Source of the DNA: Brevibacillus brevis
GTDB lineage: Bacteria; Bacillota; Bacilli; Brevibacillales; Brevibacillaceae
Length of the DNA: 64,000 bases
Assembly: GCF_022026395.1 (NCBI RefSeq)
Contig: NZ_CP041767.1
Location: 5,872,001-5,936,000 of the forward strand
Reading direction: 5' to 3'
Below are positions 42,301 through 50,834 of the stretch, piece after piece; position 1 is the stretch's first letter; each line of letters begins with the position of its first letter. Under the pieces are notes generated by a model. That model was not told where the DNA came from and made no database searches. It saw only the letters and a program-made list of their open reading frames with translations. Position numbers and translations under genes: made by a program.

Positions 42301-45255
42301 ATCGGCGAAGCTGTCTGCCACACGGCAAGCCAATTGTCCAAATTCGTACGCCTCTCGATAATTTCCGAATTGAGCAGCTTGTACGATCCCGTAACCGGTA
42401 TAACCGTTTGCCGAAGCGACCGCGTTTCCGTGCACGAGCGACAGATGAAGGGCACGCAAAATCGTTAAAGCAAACCAATTGAGATTGACAAAGTAAGCAG
42501 ATGGCCCGGCGTAGCTGATGATGCTCATCGCCATCTGATAATTTTCATCGGGAACATCCGGCAAATACAGCAACTCATCTATTTTCCGGCCCTTGAGGCG
42601 GCGCTTGATGTGAAACATTTCCTTAATGATATCGAGCTTGCCAGGCTTTTTCGGAATCGGTACGCCCAATAACCCCAAGGCTTCGCTTGCGATCTCCATG
42701 ACACGCGGAAATTCAGCCAGTCGCGTATACATGCGAATTTCCATTTCCAAAATGCGTACTCGTTCCAGGTCGGTCTTGGCATGCTGCATCCCGCGTTCAA
42801 ACAATTGTTTGGCCTCATCCAATTGGTTACAGAGGTACGTCGTCTCCGCAGACAACGCACACAACTCCATGGTCAGATCATGATTGCGCTGCCAGCCCTC
42901 TTCCCCCACCAGCTCGAGACCGCGTTGGAAATACTGCAAAGCCGACTCAAATGCCGCAGAGGATTTCGCTTTTTGTCCAGCGATCAAATGACAGTGCGCT
43001 ACATGCATGCGCTCCGCCTGATCCTCCAGCATATCTTTGCCCCGATACATATGATCGCAAATTTCGAACAGGAAGCCGGATTCGCTTCCTTGGGACATTT
43101 CCCACATCATTCTGCCCAGCTTGACGTGAATCTGTCCGCGCTCTGCCTCTGCTAACAACGAATAGGCGGCCTGTTGAATGCGATCATGCACAAAGCGGAA
43201 ACGAATCCTCATCTGAGACGCCACTTCTTCTTCCACGAGCGCCGCGTAGGTCAGATATTCCGCTCCTTCAATCGGATAGATGAGACCTTCCTCAATCGCA
43301 GGCGATATATGCTGGATGGCTTCTGACTCCGTTTGATTCCGTGACTTGGCTATCAAATGAAGCAAAAACGAATTGCCCAGACAAGCAGCATAAGCGAGCT
43401 GTTGCTGAGTAGAATCAGGCAATCTTCTCATTTTTTCTACGAGAAGATCGGCCACATTTTCCGTTGTACCCAGCTTCTCGATTTCGGCCAAATCCCATTG
43501 CCAGCTCCGCTCTTCTCTCCCATACCACAACAAGTTCCGATCATACAGCGTCTTAATGAATTCTCTTACATAAAACGGATTTCCGGCTGTTTTTTGCATG
43601 ATAATCGTAACCAGCGGCTCCGTCATGTCTGGATCACTATGCAAGGTATCCGCTACTAACGAATTGAACTCATGTTCTCGAAGCGGCAATAACGTAAATT
43701 GGCGCAAAATGCGGCTCTTAATGCCTGTCTCTGTCAAAATGGCAATCAACGGATTCATCACACTGCCATCATGCTCACGATAAGCGCAAATCAATAGAAA
43801 ATGACTGATCTGCATATCTGCAACCAACTCTCGGATCAGGAACAGCGAAGAAGAATCCGCCCATTGCAAATCATCCAGGAACAAGACGAGTGGATGCTCC
43901 GGTCGCGCCCAAATCCGAATAAAGCGTTGCATCACCCATTGAAAGCGATTTTTTGCTTCCGCTGCAGGCAACTCAGGTACGGCAGGCTGTTTGCCGATCA
44001 CTGTTTCAAGCTGTGGAATGACATCCACGATCACTTGACCAAGTCCTTGCATGGCGTCGAGTATCATCTCTCGCCAAGCGAGCAACTCACGTTCGTGGCC
44101 TGCCAATAACTGCTTGATCAAATCCTGAAAGATTTGAATGACAGCGGAATAAGGTACCGCTTGATTATATTGATCGAACTTTCCTGAAACAAAACGTCCT
44201 CGGCCTCTCAAAAACGCTTTTTGGGCTTCCAGCACGAGAGCAGACTTACCCACACCTGCCGAGCCACTGAGGAGAACCATCCTCGTAGCGCCGTTCGTGA
44301 CTTGCTCAAATGCATCGATGAGCATCTGGATTTCTTGCTCACGTCCATAAAGCTTCTCTGGAATCCGCAAGTGATCAGCACGGTCTTCCAAAGCAAGCGG
44401 AAAAGGCGTAATCAAACCGTTTTGTTCAAGCTGGTCATAGCAGCGCTGCAGGTCTGCCAGTAAGCCAGACATACTAAAGTAGCGATCCTCTGTATTTTTT
44501 GACAGACACTTCATCACAATGTCCGATAGAATCTCTGGAACGGATGGTTTTACACTGGAGGGAGCGAGCGGCTTTCTCGCCATATGAGCATGTATGAGTT
44601 CAAGCATGTCCGAAGTTAAAAAGGGCAGCTTTCCAGTCAATAACTCGTAGAGCGTGACACCAAAAGAATAAATATCAGAGCGGTAATCGACGGTGCGATT
44701 CATTCGCCCCGTCTGCTCCGGCGAGACGTAGCGAAGATTTCCCTTCCATTCTTTTGGATTCATCACACTTTGGTATTCCTGGTGGCATTTCGTCGCCAAA
44801 CCAAAGCTACCAAGCTTCACCTCATAGGTATCAGGATGAACCAGGATATGATCGGGATTTACATCCTTATGAATGATTCCGTGCTGATGGATTTCTCTCA
44901 AGCAGGAAGCCATGCGAACCGCAAGGAAGAGCATCTCCTTTAGCGACAGTCCTTTCATTTTCATAAGCAAGGAGAGCGGCACTCCCCCGAAATCTTCCGT
45001 AATCATTACCGTCTCACGGTTGTGATTAACGAGTTCGATGATCGTTTCCACTGCATGGGATTCCAATGATTGAAGAATGCGATATTCATGCTTCAGTTTC
45101 CACAGAGATTCTTTATGGGAAGGTCCTTCCATCGGTACCTTGAATAAGACAGGGAGATTGTCGTTATTTCTGTAACCCCGATAAATTCCCAATTTTGAAT
45201 GAGTGGAAAGAAACTCTGCCACCCTATAACCTGGAACCACGATCATGCCGCTCAT
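39346..45255 (-). CDS. Giant multidomain signalling protein: protein-kinase-like, AAA/STAND ATPase, GAF, CheA-like histidine kinase
   Basis: About 1,969 residues. Order: kinase-like domain (about 10-270), P-loop ATPase with GSAGVGKS (about 331-338), a long helical TPR-like region (about 600-1300), GAF (about 1330-1480), a PAS-like segment (about 1500-1600), an Hpt-like helix with IHQFKGDF (about 1694), and a C-terminal ATPase with NNAIDHGME, RDDGRGGD and SGRGIGLSIV (about 1857-1969) that resembles CheA more than ordinary kinases. The kinase domain keeps a beta-3 Lys (FKVP) and the HKD aspartate, but the Asn of the catalytic loop is His and DFG is SFG, so it is probably a pseudokinase. ATG 45255 is preferred over GTG 45264 because GGAGTGG lies 6 bases before it. 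Confidence 0.87.
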   Translation of the reverse strand: MSGMIVVPGYRVAEFLSTHSKLGIYRGYRNNDNLPVLFKVPMEGPSHKESLWKLKHEYRILQSLESHAVETIIELVNHNRETVMITEDFGGVPLSLLMKMKGLSLKEMLFLAVRMASCLREIHQHGIIHKDVNPDHILVHPDTYEVKLGSFGLATKCHQEYQSVMNPKEWKGNLRYVSPEQTGRMNRTVDYRSDIYSFGVTLYELLTGKLPFLTSDMLELIHAHMARKPLAPSSVKPSVPEILSDIVMKCLSKNTEDRYFSMSGLLADLQRCYDQLEQNGLITPFPLALEDRADHLRIPEKLYGREQEIQMLIDAFEQVTNGATRMVLLSGSAGVGKSALVLEAQKAFLRGRGRFVSGKFDQYNQAVPYSAVIQIFQDLIKQLLAGHERELLAWREMILDAMQGLGQVIVDVIPQLETVIGKQPAVPELPAAEAKNRFQWVMQRFIRIWARPEHPLVLFLDDLQWADSSSLFLIRELVADMQISHFLLICAYREHDGSVMNPLIAILTETGIKSRILRQFTLLPLREHEFNSLVADTLHSDPDMTEPLVTIIMQKTAGNPFYVREFIKTLYDRNLLWYGREERSWQWDLAEIEKLGTTENVADLLVEKMRRLPDSTQQQLAYAACLGNSFLLHLIAKSRNQTESEAIQHISPAIEEGLIYPIEGAEYLTYAALVEEEVASQMRIRFRFVHDRIQQAAYSLLAEAERGQIHVKLGRMMWEMSQGSESGFLFEICDHMYRGKDMLEDQAERMHVAHCHLIAGQKAKSSAAFESALQYFQRGLELVGEEGWQRNHDLTMELCALSAETTYLCNQLDEAKQLFERGMQHAKTDLERVRILEMEIRMYTRLAEFPRVMEIASEALGLLGVPIPKKPGKLDIIKEMFHIKRRLKGRKIDELLYLPDVPDENYQMAMSIISYAGPSAYFVNLNWFALTILRALHLSLVHGNAVASANGYTGYGIVQAAQFGNYREAYEFGQLACRVADSFADPIAMTKAYGAFALLINHWCEHARTNIPLLKKAIQLGLDGGGNIYAAYNAHGLLEAMLYCGVPVEELEQQIEEYSDMIQQIKVVDHDDRLLLLRQALHAFTRWTDNERTAFCHDGFDEVAYVSNLKKEGNSYKRYMYHYYKSMVHLMYGNHLEAAQLLAEAEQWMDSVSGQVLVSQQVFMQTLALTGLYENANGQEKSKYGKKIKANLKKMKTWANECPENFQHKWLLMYAEWLRVTEKKQEAGPFYEQAVQLAKKDAFLQNEAMANELAAQHYLALGLETIAKAYMTEAHEVYMLWGAVAKAREIGERYPYLLQRVRSLGASAEIATTDQTADLVDLMSVIKASQTIASELRLEMLLATMLRTVMSNAGAEKGILLLKKDGDWLIEAAGSVDLDVEIMQSVPYEHSGMLSVAVVNYTIRTEEMLVLHNASVEGVFFRDTYIAKHKPKSILCSPLWQQGKMIGVIYLENNETTHVFNEKRSEPLRLIFSQIAIFIENARLYHQLEQWNQSLEKIVTERTNEIQALLQANKNLLNNAGQGFLSFSRNLLVHSEYSRECLRIFGRELAGVSVAELLYPDRPEDSVFIESLLEKYFEAKDQGQKELYLSLFPTEIQINQMPLKLACKPIYEDRRDSPEGLMLILTDMSEQRALKSKMEREWQRLNMVVTVAISLPLFQKVLRAFDAFFEEGWKRVLGEDIAESEKLFKLVAQIHQFKGDFSQLHLIHTPQKLHDLESWLIQWAKSEQHLSDKDARAQQSFAEVQAAMQQDLSIMQHKLGIGFLDHNEHVYTIAKEQWESFEQEITSLVQGKAQQELLHRIRKLRYRPMKDLLSRYEDYVSELAIRLNKTIDRVEWDAEEVLVDPERFENFARSLVHIFNNAIDHGMEEEQERLACGKERSGKIQCRIWQEDTSLCVMIRDDGRGGDMEKLRLALAEHVTVQEHASLVSGRGIGLSIVKKEVEQLGGTLQVHTQNGEGTRFTFRIPLET

Positions 45256-45297
45256 ACTATCCACTCCATCTTTAGGTAGAACATCCTATCTTTTTAA

Positions 45298-45326
45298 TTG
45301 TTGCCCCGGAACAAATAATCTATATT
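45298..45326 (+). promoter_or_regulatory. Candidate promoter of the cupin gene
   Basis: TTGTTG, a 17-base spacer, TATATT; 60 bases before the start. Confidence 0.5.
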
Positions 45327-45384
45327 TAATCTATATTCTGTCTTAATATAATCTCTTTTTACTATTTTTCAAGGAGGTATAGTT

Positions 45385-46011
45385 TTGTCAAATCTCAGCC
45401 GCAGTGTAAGTAACCCGCACAATAATGAAGTGGTCACCTTTTTAAAGACAACGGAAGAAACGAATGGCGAATATTTATTATTCCGTACCGATCTTCCACC
45501 GGATAACGGGATTTTTCTACACTATCATACAAAACTTGTCGAAACCTTTGAAGGTGTAATTGGAAATTTAGAGGTAACCATTGACGGAAAAAAAGTAATC
45601 CTGAAGCCGGGAGAGAAGCTGAATATACCAACAGACAAGGTTCATGGGTTCCACAATCCCTCTAACGAATTCGTCAGCTTCCATGTCGAAATCCGGCCAG
45701 CCGGTACTTTTGAAGCGTTTGTCCGCTGTGGATACGGGCTCGACACAGACGGGCGCAGCTTTTATTTGCCGTTTATCAAGCAATATATCCCGAAAAATAT
45801 TCTCCTATTGGGAACGATCTTTCAGATGGGGCAGTTTTACCTCCCAATCATTCCGCGCTTCCTGCAAAAAGGCATGTTTGCTGTGCTCGCTGCATTGGCT
45901 CGTTGGACAGGCTCAGATAAGTCTTTGGAAAAATACTACAAAACCTCTTCGGCTGCATCAGTCTCCCATTCCGAAGTCGAGCGAACAACGCAAGAAACGT
46001 TGCAAGGATAA
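45385..46011 (+). CDS. Cupin-domain protein with hydrophobic C-terminal segment
   Basis: A 208-residue protein. The cupin barrel (about 25-110) has first-motif residues HYHTKLVETFEGVIG and second-motif KVHGFHNPS, enough for a metal site. The C-terminal part has one or two hydrophobic stretches (about 130-175) and a polar tail, so it may touch the membrane. The start is TTG 45385, with a perfect AAGGAGGT six bases upstream. Substrate unknown. Confidence 0.8.
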   Translation: MSNLSRSVSNPHNNEVVTFLKTTEETNGEYLLFRTDLPPDNGIFLHYHTKLVETFEGVIGNLEVTIDGKKVILKPGEKLNIPTDKVHGFHNPSNEFVSFHVEIRPAGTFEAFVRCGYGLDTDGRSFYLPFIKQYIPKNILLLGTIFQMGQFYLPIIPRFLQKGMFAVLAALARWTGSDKSLEKYYKTSSAASVSHSEVERTTQETLQG

Positions 46012-46122
46012 AATGAGAAAGACACCATTGGGAATACTCCAGCTTGGTGTCCTCCACGCTTCTTATATCTACATATTCCAACCTGGATTCGTTGTTTTAA
46101 TGTCCAAGACCATGTAACTCCT

Positions 46123-46857
46123 TCACCGTATCAGAGCAGAAAGCTGCTCTTGTACGTTGTTTTGACACATGCCTCCATGATAACAAATGATACTATTAAT
46201 TTCCAAGTTCTCGAATTTTTTTAAAGAGTTTACTGCTATTTCCATATCGAGAGTGTTTTGCGGAATCGGCCCTTGTAGTGCTCCGTTCATATACACCATA
46301 GCATCCCCTGCTATCAAGGTCTTGCTGTCTTGTACATAAAGGCTGATATGCCCCGGCGTATGTCCGGGAGTGTGAATGATGCGAATTCCCCCACAATACG
46401 GCAGAATCTCTGCGTCTGCCAGTGTCTTGTGCACCATTGCCTTTGGCGGATTTTCACAAAGCCTTTGCAAGTACTCGCGTTCCTTTTCAGGCAACATCGC
46501 AAGTAAAGGAGCCATGACTTTTGGGTTTGCTTTGAGGAGAGGACGTGTGCCCTCGATGTACGGCCGATCTAGCTCATGCGCGTATATTTCGACCTGTCCG
46601 CCAAGCTCACGAACGATTTCTGGAAGACTTCCGATATGATCAAGGTCCTGATGTGTCAAAATGATAGTCTGTAAACGCTCAAGTGGGATGCCAGTACGGC
46701 TCATTTCCTGACGAATGGTCTCCCATGAACCAGGCATACCTGTATCTACCAATACCGCTCGTTCATCATCCCAAAGCAAGGTGGGATTGATCACCATCGG
46801 CTTGCCAAATGCCTCTCCTTGTAACGGAATCATTTTCACACCTGTGTTCGCTTTCAT
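46123..46857 (-). CDS. Metallo-beta-lactamase-fold hydrolase
   Basis: A 244-residue MBL-fold protein. The metal motif is THQDLDHIG (HxDxDH type, first His replaced by the THQD form), then HTPGHTPGHISLY and AGDAMVY for the later ligands. Related proteins include glyoxalase II-like and lactonase-like enzymes; substrate not assignable. GGAGGAATAGGGT precedes the ATG. Transcription comes from a consensus promoter with an embedded palindrome (46940-46968). Confidence 0.87.
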   Translation of the reverse strand: MKANTGVKMIPLQGEAFGKPMVINPTLLWDDERAVLVDTGMPGSWETIRQEMSRTGIPLERLQTIILTHQDLDHIGSLPEIVRELGGQVEIYAHELDRPYIEGTRPLLKANPKVMAPLLAMLPEKEREYLQRLCENPPKAMVHKTLADAEILPYCGGIRIIHTPGHTPGHISLYVQDSKTLIAGDAMVYMNGALQGPIPQNTLDMEIAVNSLKKFENLEINSIICYHGGMCQNNVQEQLSALIR

Positions 46858-46939
46858 ACCCTATTCCTCCTCACACCTTTTTATCGCACAACTACTTTTT
46901 ATCACGGAGCGAGGAGCGTTGTCGATAACAAAATATTTT

Positions 46940-46968
46940 ATTATATCACAAATAAAAATATTTGTCAA
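46940..46968 (-). promoter_or_regulatory. Consensus SigA promoter of the MBL-fold gene
   Basis: On the minus strand TTGACA (46968-46963), a 17-base spacer and TATAAT (46945-46940), all exact. Confidence 0.88.
46948..46965. promoter_or_regulatory. Operator palindrome within the MBL promoter
   Basis: ACAAATA-AAAA-TATTTGT, a perfect 7-bp inverted repeat covering the spacer and part of the -35 box. A repressor bound here would block polymerase. The regulator gene is not in the window. Confidence 0.65.
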
Positions 46969-47010
46969 TAATTGTTTTTCAGTCTCTTTAACAGCAACTA
47001 CACCCGAATT

Positions 47011-47043
47011 ACGCGGTCGCTCTTACTAGAGAAGACCGCGTTG
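47011..47043. terminator. Hairpin downstream of the GAP1-like gene
   Basis: ACGCGGTC/GACCGCGT with a 15-base loop. No T run follows on the minus strand, so termination efficiency is uncertain. Confidence 0.5.
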
Positions 47044-47057
47044 GCGTTATTTTTACC

Positions 47058-49556
47058 TTAGGGTGTTGGTGTTTGAACAGGCTGCCCACCCGTAGATGCA
47101 TCTTGGCTTCGCTTCCCAAGAACATCACGGACAGGTTGGATGTCAGGCTCGTCCATCATCAACCGATGAACCGGTACGAACACAGCCGGTGGGCGGGTCG
47201 GTTCAGGCTGTGTTTCAGGTGGCTGCACATGCGTACCTGTACCTCCCCAAACCATATAGCCTCCCCACGCTCCGGCACCTAGCAAGACAACTGCGCTGGA
47301 TATCACCGTAGCTTTGTGCCGAAACAGCTTCACGAGCGGATTGGCTGTTTCGTTTCGTACCTCGTCCAAAAGCTTGCGGAAATCAGCGTTTCGGATCGCA
47401 TACCACCGTTTTCGCCATTCTTTGTCCCGCAATCTCTTACCTTTCTCCTCAAGGAAAAAGACCTTCAATGCTTGTCTGTAAGCAGGCAGCAAATACTTTC
47501 CTTCGAAAAACATCCGCTGGCTCATCGTCCATTGGATAAAGGACAGGGTAACGGCTTCCCCACCATTTTGCTGAACATACTCCAGCAATTCTGCAAACTG
47601 GAATCCTTCCTTACCAAAATGATCTTCCCGGTAAAAGACCAGCGGCACCTGCGGGAACTCGTCAGCATGGAGCGGTTTGCTCAACATATTCTGGATCATT
47701 CTTTGTTGTACGGAAATCGCATCCCGATCCCATTTTCGGAAAAATTCTGCCGGGTGCGGCGTGCTTCTCTCTTCATGCAGCTTCGCCAGATTCATGAGCA
47801 TTTCTTGCTTGTGGCGGCTCTCCATATCCAGCGTTCCGAAAAAGCTCTGTGGCTTCTCCTCCAAAAGGGCAATGAGAACCTGAAAATCATCCTTGGATAG
47901 CGTGTCTAGTGCGACGAGCTTCATCAAGGACTTGTCCAGCTCATCCAACAGCTCATCGGCATAGCTGCGTGCTCCATCGATGTTTTCAAAGAACTGGTGG
48001 ATGGTAATGGCGGCAGCGAGCTTTTGACGTTCCCGTGCAAATAGACGCAGAACTTTTTCCATTGTCGTAGCTACGAAGACGGCATTGCGCATCGCTTGTG
48101 GTTCCGTTTCCATCCAAAACCGGATTTCCTTTAGCATCTGGTCCAAGCTGGTCACAGCGGCTACCCGCTCGGTCATATAATCCTCAAAGAGTGGCTTCAC
48201 CAACTGTGGATAGCCAAAAATCGTCCGCATCATGAAGCCAAACAGCTCGCGGTTGCTGGACAAATGCTTGTACACCTCTGCCACGTAGTTGCTCTGTCTT
48301 GCTGTTTTGGCCTTCATCAACACGTCCATCAAGAAGCGGATCAAATCCATTTGCAGGCGTTCCTGCCTGGTGACACGGTAGGATTCAATCATTTGCTTGA
48401 CCGTCTCGCTGTCAGGAAGCTGTTTGGACGAAAGCGCCTCTACTTCGATTCGCATCAGCATTTCCTGAAGCTCGATCAGCCGTTTCTTGCGGGTCAAGCT
48501 GCTGTGCCCCAAATAGCTGTTCAACGCCTGCCAAACGCCCGCCCGCTTGCTCTCATACACGGAGGTTCGTCCCTTTTCAATCAAATACAGTGCACATAGC
48601 TCATAGTACGTGCGAATGTTCAAGGCCAGTGCATGATCTGCTCCAGCGAGCACTTCCTCACAAAATTCGTGGAACGCATCCACAATCCGCGGCTCATTCA
48701 CATACTCCCAGGCAAAGTCGAGATATTCGTGTCCTCCGCCCTGCAAATCGACGTTCTGAACGCGGCCAAGGGAGAAGTCGAACAAAAAGTCTTTGTCGCT
48801 ATGCCCACCGCCTGGGCGAATGCTCCCTTTTTCCACAAACGTGACGTGGATATGCTTCTTGCTCTGCGGCTCGTTGCTAAACGTGAGAAAACCAAAATGT
48901 CTGCGCATCTCAAAAGGCAGACAACTGTACAAAATCTCCAATAATTGAGCAGCACTCTTGGATGAGGCACTGATATCCACATCCAGGCTGATGAATACCT
49001 TCTTTTTCGCCGCGAGCGAGGACATGACAGCAAAGAGGAGCTGTTTGAATAAACGCTCATCGATGCCCAATTGCCCAAGCAGCAGTTTTCGATCTTGCGG
49101 CAAACCTTTTTCGGAAGGGATGTCATCCACGATAGGAAGCTCCTTGCCCGCTGCATCATCGTGGCGATCTGCAAAAGTGCGCACTCCGAAGATCTTGCCC
49201 GGATTCTTGATAAACTCGTCCCGCCGCTCTACCGGAATGACATAGTTGTGACTGAAAAACGTATTGCGCTGCCCCGTAAAATCCGCTCCGACAAAGACAC
49301 TTCTACCGAGAACCATCTCTCCTGACTCGGCTTGAAAGCTGACAAGCGCCTCTGGAAAGAGTGCCAGATTGCTTTCCGCCCGCTCTTGAAGCTGTCGCGG
49401 CGCGTCGTACACACAAAACGGATGAAGAGTCTTCTTGATGAATTGGTTATCCAGCCCTGGCGTTTTGGCGACAGTATCGTATCCTTCGTTCGAACGGAAA
49501 ACCCCTTGTCGCCCGCGGGTGTAGTACTGCTGCAAAATGGGCTGACGGTTGCTCAC
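47058..49556 (-). CDS. GAP1-like GTPase-associated protein with C-terminal membrane anchor
   Basis: An 832-residue protein. The N-terminal about 270 residues (RGRQGVFRSNEGYDTVAKT, then FVGADFTGQRNTFFSHNYVIP) resemble what I know as the GAP1-N1 domain, found next to predicted GTPases in comparative-genomic surveys. A helical middle (about 300-740) is followed by one membrane segment (about 751-771) and a Pro/Gln-rich tail of about 60 residues, probably outside. The start is GTG 49556 and overlaps the GTPase stop by one base (TAGTG), with AGGGAGGGAG upstream. It likely works with that GTPase at the membrane. Biochemical activity is unproven. Confidence 0.8.
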   Translation of the reverse strand: MSNRQPILQQYYTRGRQGVFRSNEGYDTVAKTPGLDNQFIKKTLHPFCVYDAPRQLQERAESNLALFPEALVSFQAESGEMVLGRSVFVGADFTGQRNTFFSHNYVIPVERRDEFIKNPGKIFGVRTFADRHDDAAGKELPIVDDIPSEKGLPQDRKLLLGQLGIDERLFKQLLFAVMSSLAAKKKVFISLDVDISASSKSAAQLLEILYSCLPFEMRRHFGFLTFSNEPQSKKHIHVTFVEKGSIRPGGGHSDKDFLFDFSLGRVQNVDLQGGGHEYLDFAWEYVNEPRIVDAFHEFCEEVLAGADHALALNIRTYYELCALYLIEKGRTSVYESKRAGVWQALNSYLGHSSLTRKKRLIELQEMLMRIEVEALSSKQLPDSETVKQMIESYRVTRQERLQMDLIRFLMDVLMKAKTARQSNYVAEVYKHLSSNRELFGFMMRTIFGYPQLVKPLFEDYMTERVAAVTSLDQMLKEIRFWMETEPQAMRNAVFVATTMEKVLRLFARERQKLAAAITIHQFFENIDGARSYADELLDELDKSLMKLVALDTLSKDDFQVLIALLEEKPQSFFGTLDMESRHKQEMLMNLAKLHEERSTPHPAEFFRKWDRDAISVQQRMIQNMLSKPLHADEFPQVPLVFYREDHFGKEGFQFAELLEYVQQNGGEAVTLSFIQWTMSQRMFFEGKYLLPAYRQALKVFFLEEKGKRLRDKEWRKRWYAIRNADFRKLLDEVRNETANPLVKLFRHKATVISSAVVLLGAGAWGGYMVWGGTGTHVQPPETQPEPTRPPAVFVPVHRLMMDEPDIQPVRDVLGKRSQDASTGGQPVQTPTP

Positions 49557-50821
49557 TACCGCTCCCTCCCTTCGATGTAATCAAGCTGGTGCATCAACCA
49601 AATAAATGGTTCATCGACGCGAATCGGCGTCACGACTCCACTCACCCTTTGATTGACGGGATTGCTCCCCAGCGCAGATACAGCGAAATAGGCCGTATTC
49701 GTAAAGTAAACATCCAACGCATCTTTAAACGGTCTATCCACCTTTTCGATGAACCGGCGGATTTCCCCATCGATGTTCTCGAATTCAGTCGTATTTAAAT
49801 ATTGTTCATGGACGAAATTGCGGAAAACGTTGCTGTTGGACTTGATGTATTCGCCGTCGTCTTCTTTGATCAGATGCAGCATGTCGCTCTTCGTCAACAC
49901 GACAGCAGTTGGAATATGTGTCTTGCTCTGCTCTTGGTAGCCGATGAAGTTCTCAAACAGCGTAATGACGACCTCACGCGGCTCATCGTACCTTGCTGTG
50001 AATTCCCCTGGCTCATCCCCTGCTTGCAGCATGACCCGATCACGAATCGTCTTAATTTGCAGTGGGTCGACCAGGAACAAGATCCCAGACGAGTTTTTCA
50101 CATGCGCCGCATACAGCTCCAAATACTCGCGGTCAACCATTCCCTCGCCTGCTACGTCGAAAAACACCAGGATCAGCGGTGCCTTATCGCTATCCTTAAA
50201 AATGAACTGGAAGATGAACGGCTCCTGACGCTTTTCTTTTTGCGTGGAATCCAGCAGCTGTCCGCGTTCAAACAAGGGTGCCTCGTAGTTCTCCCGGAAC
50301 TTGCGGCTAATCTGCGCATTGAGCGGCATACACGCGGCATCGAAGTGATTCGCGGTTGTGTTCTGCAAGGTATGAATCAGAGAGGTCATGTAAACCGACT
50401 TACCAACCTGGGAAGCCCCGACAATCGAAATAATATTGCTCGGCGCTTTACCCGCCGTAATCGGCAGCTCGTTGTGGCATTTCGGACACAGTCTGCGCTT
50501 GGAAACCATGCCATACCGGTCGGTCACACCTGCGAGAACGTTATCGACGTACAAATGGTTTTCCGACGGGATGGATTCCGGATCGATTACCGCTTCCAGT
50601 TCGTCGATGGCATCCAGTCCGAATTTATCCCGATACGCATTGAGAATCTCATCCTCCTGCAACGCGTAGTCTTCGTCGTCCTGGCGATGATGCGTGGCAC
50701 GAAAGACAACTTGGTCCGGTCCGTATTTGGCGAAACAGTACGGGCAGACAATATCGTAAAAAGGAAGCCGTTCCTTGACCTGCGGCTTCTTCTCAAACAT
50801 GTTTTTCAAAAACGACAGCAT
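49556..50821 (-). CDS. P-loop GTPase with zinc ribbon (DO-GTPase-like)
   Basis: A 421-residue TRAFAC-like NTPase. A zinc ribbon is formed by C26-C29 (CPYC) and C112-C115 (CPKC). The GTPase core has P-loop G135-S142 (GASQVGKS), a switch II DVAGEG (222-227) and a TKSD (310-313) guanine-specificity motif in place of NKxD. AGGAGGGG precedes the ATG. It is translationally coupled with the GAP1-like gene. The pairing matches predicted GTPase/GTPase-associated-protein modules; the trigger is unknown. Confidence 0.84.
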   Translation of the reverse strand: MLSFLKNMFEKKPQVKERLPFYDIVCPYCFAKYGPDQVVFRATHHRQDDEDYALQEDEILNAYRDKFGLDAIDELEAVIDPESIPSENHLYVDNVLAGVTDRYGMVSKRRLCPKCHNELPITAGKAPSNIISIVGASQVGKSVYMTSLIHTLQNTTANHFDAACMPLNAQISRKFRENYEAPLFERGQLLDSTQKEKRQEPFIFQFIFKDSDKAPLILVFFDVAGEGMVDREYLELYAAHVKNSSGILFLVDPLQIKTIRDRVMLQAGDEPGEFTARYDEPREVVITLFENFIGYQEQSKTHIPTAVVLTKSDMLHLIKEDDGEYIKSNSNVFRNFVHEQYLNTTEFENIDGEIRRFIEKVDRPFKDALDVYFTNTAYFAVSALGSNPVNQRVSGVVTPIRVDEPFIWLMHQLDYIEGRER

Positions 50822-50834
50822 GGCGCATCCCCTC

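Noticed and set aside
45255..45264. GTG 45264 as start of the giant signalling protein
   Set aside because: The ribosome site GGAGTGG would overlap the start; ATG 45255 has the right spacing.
46013..46117. 34-codon frame just after the cupin gene
   Set aside because: Weak ribosome site; overlaps a small GACACCA/TGGTGTC hairpin; no sign of coding.
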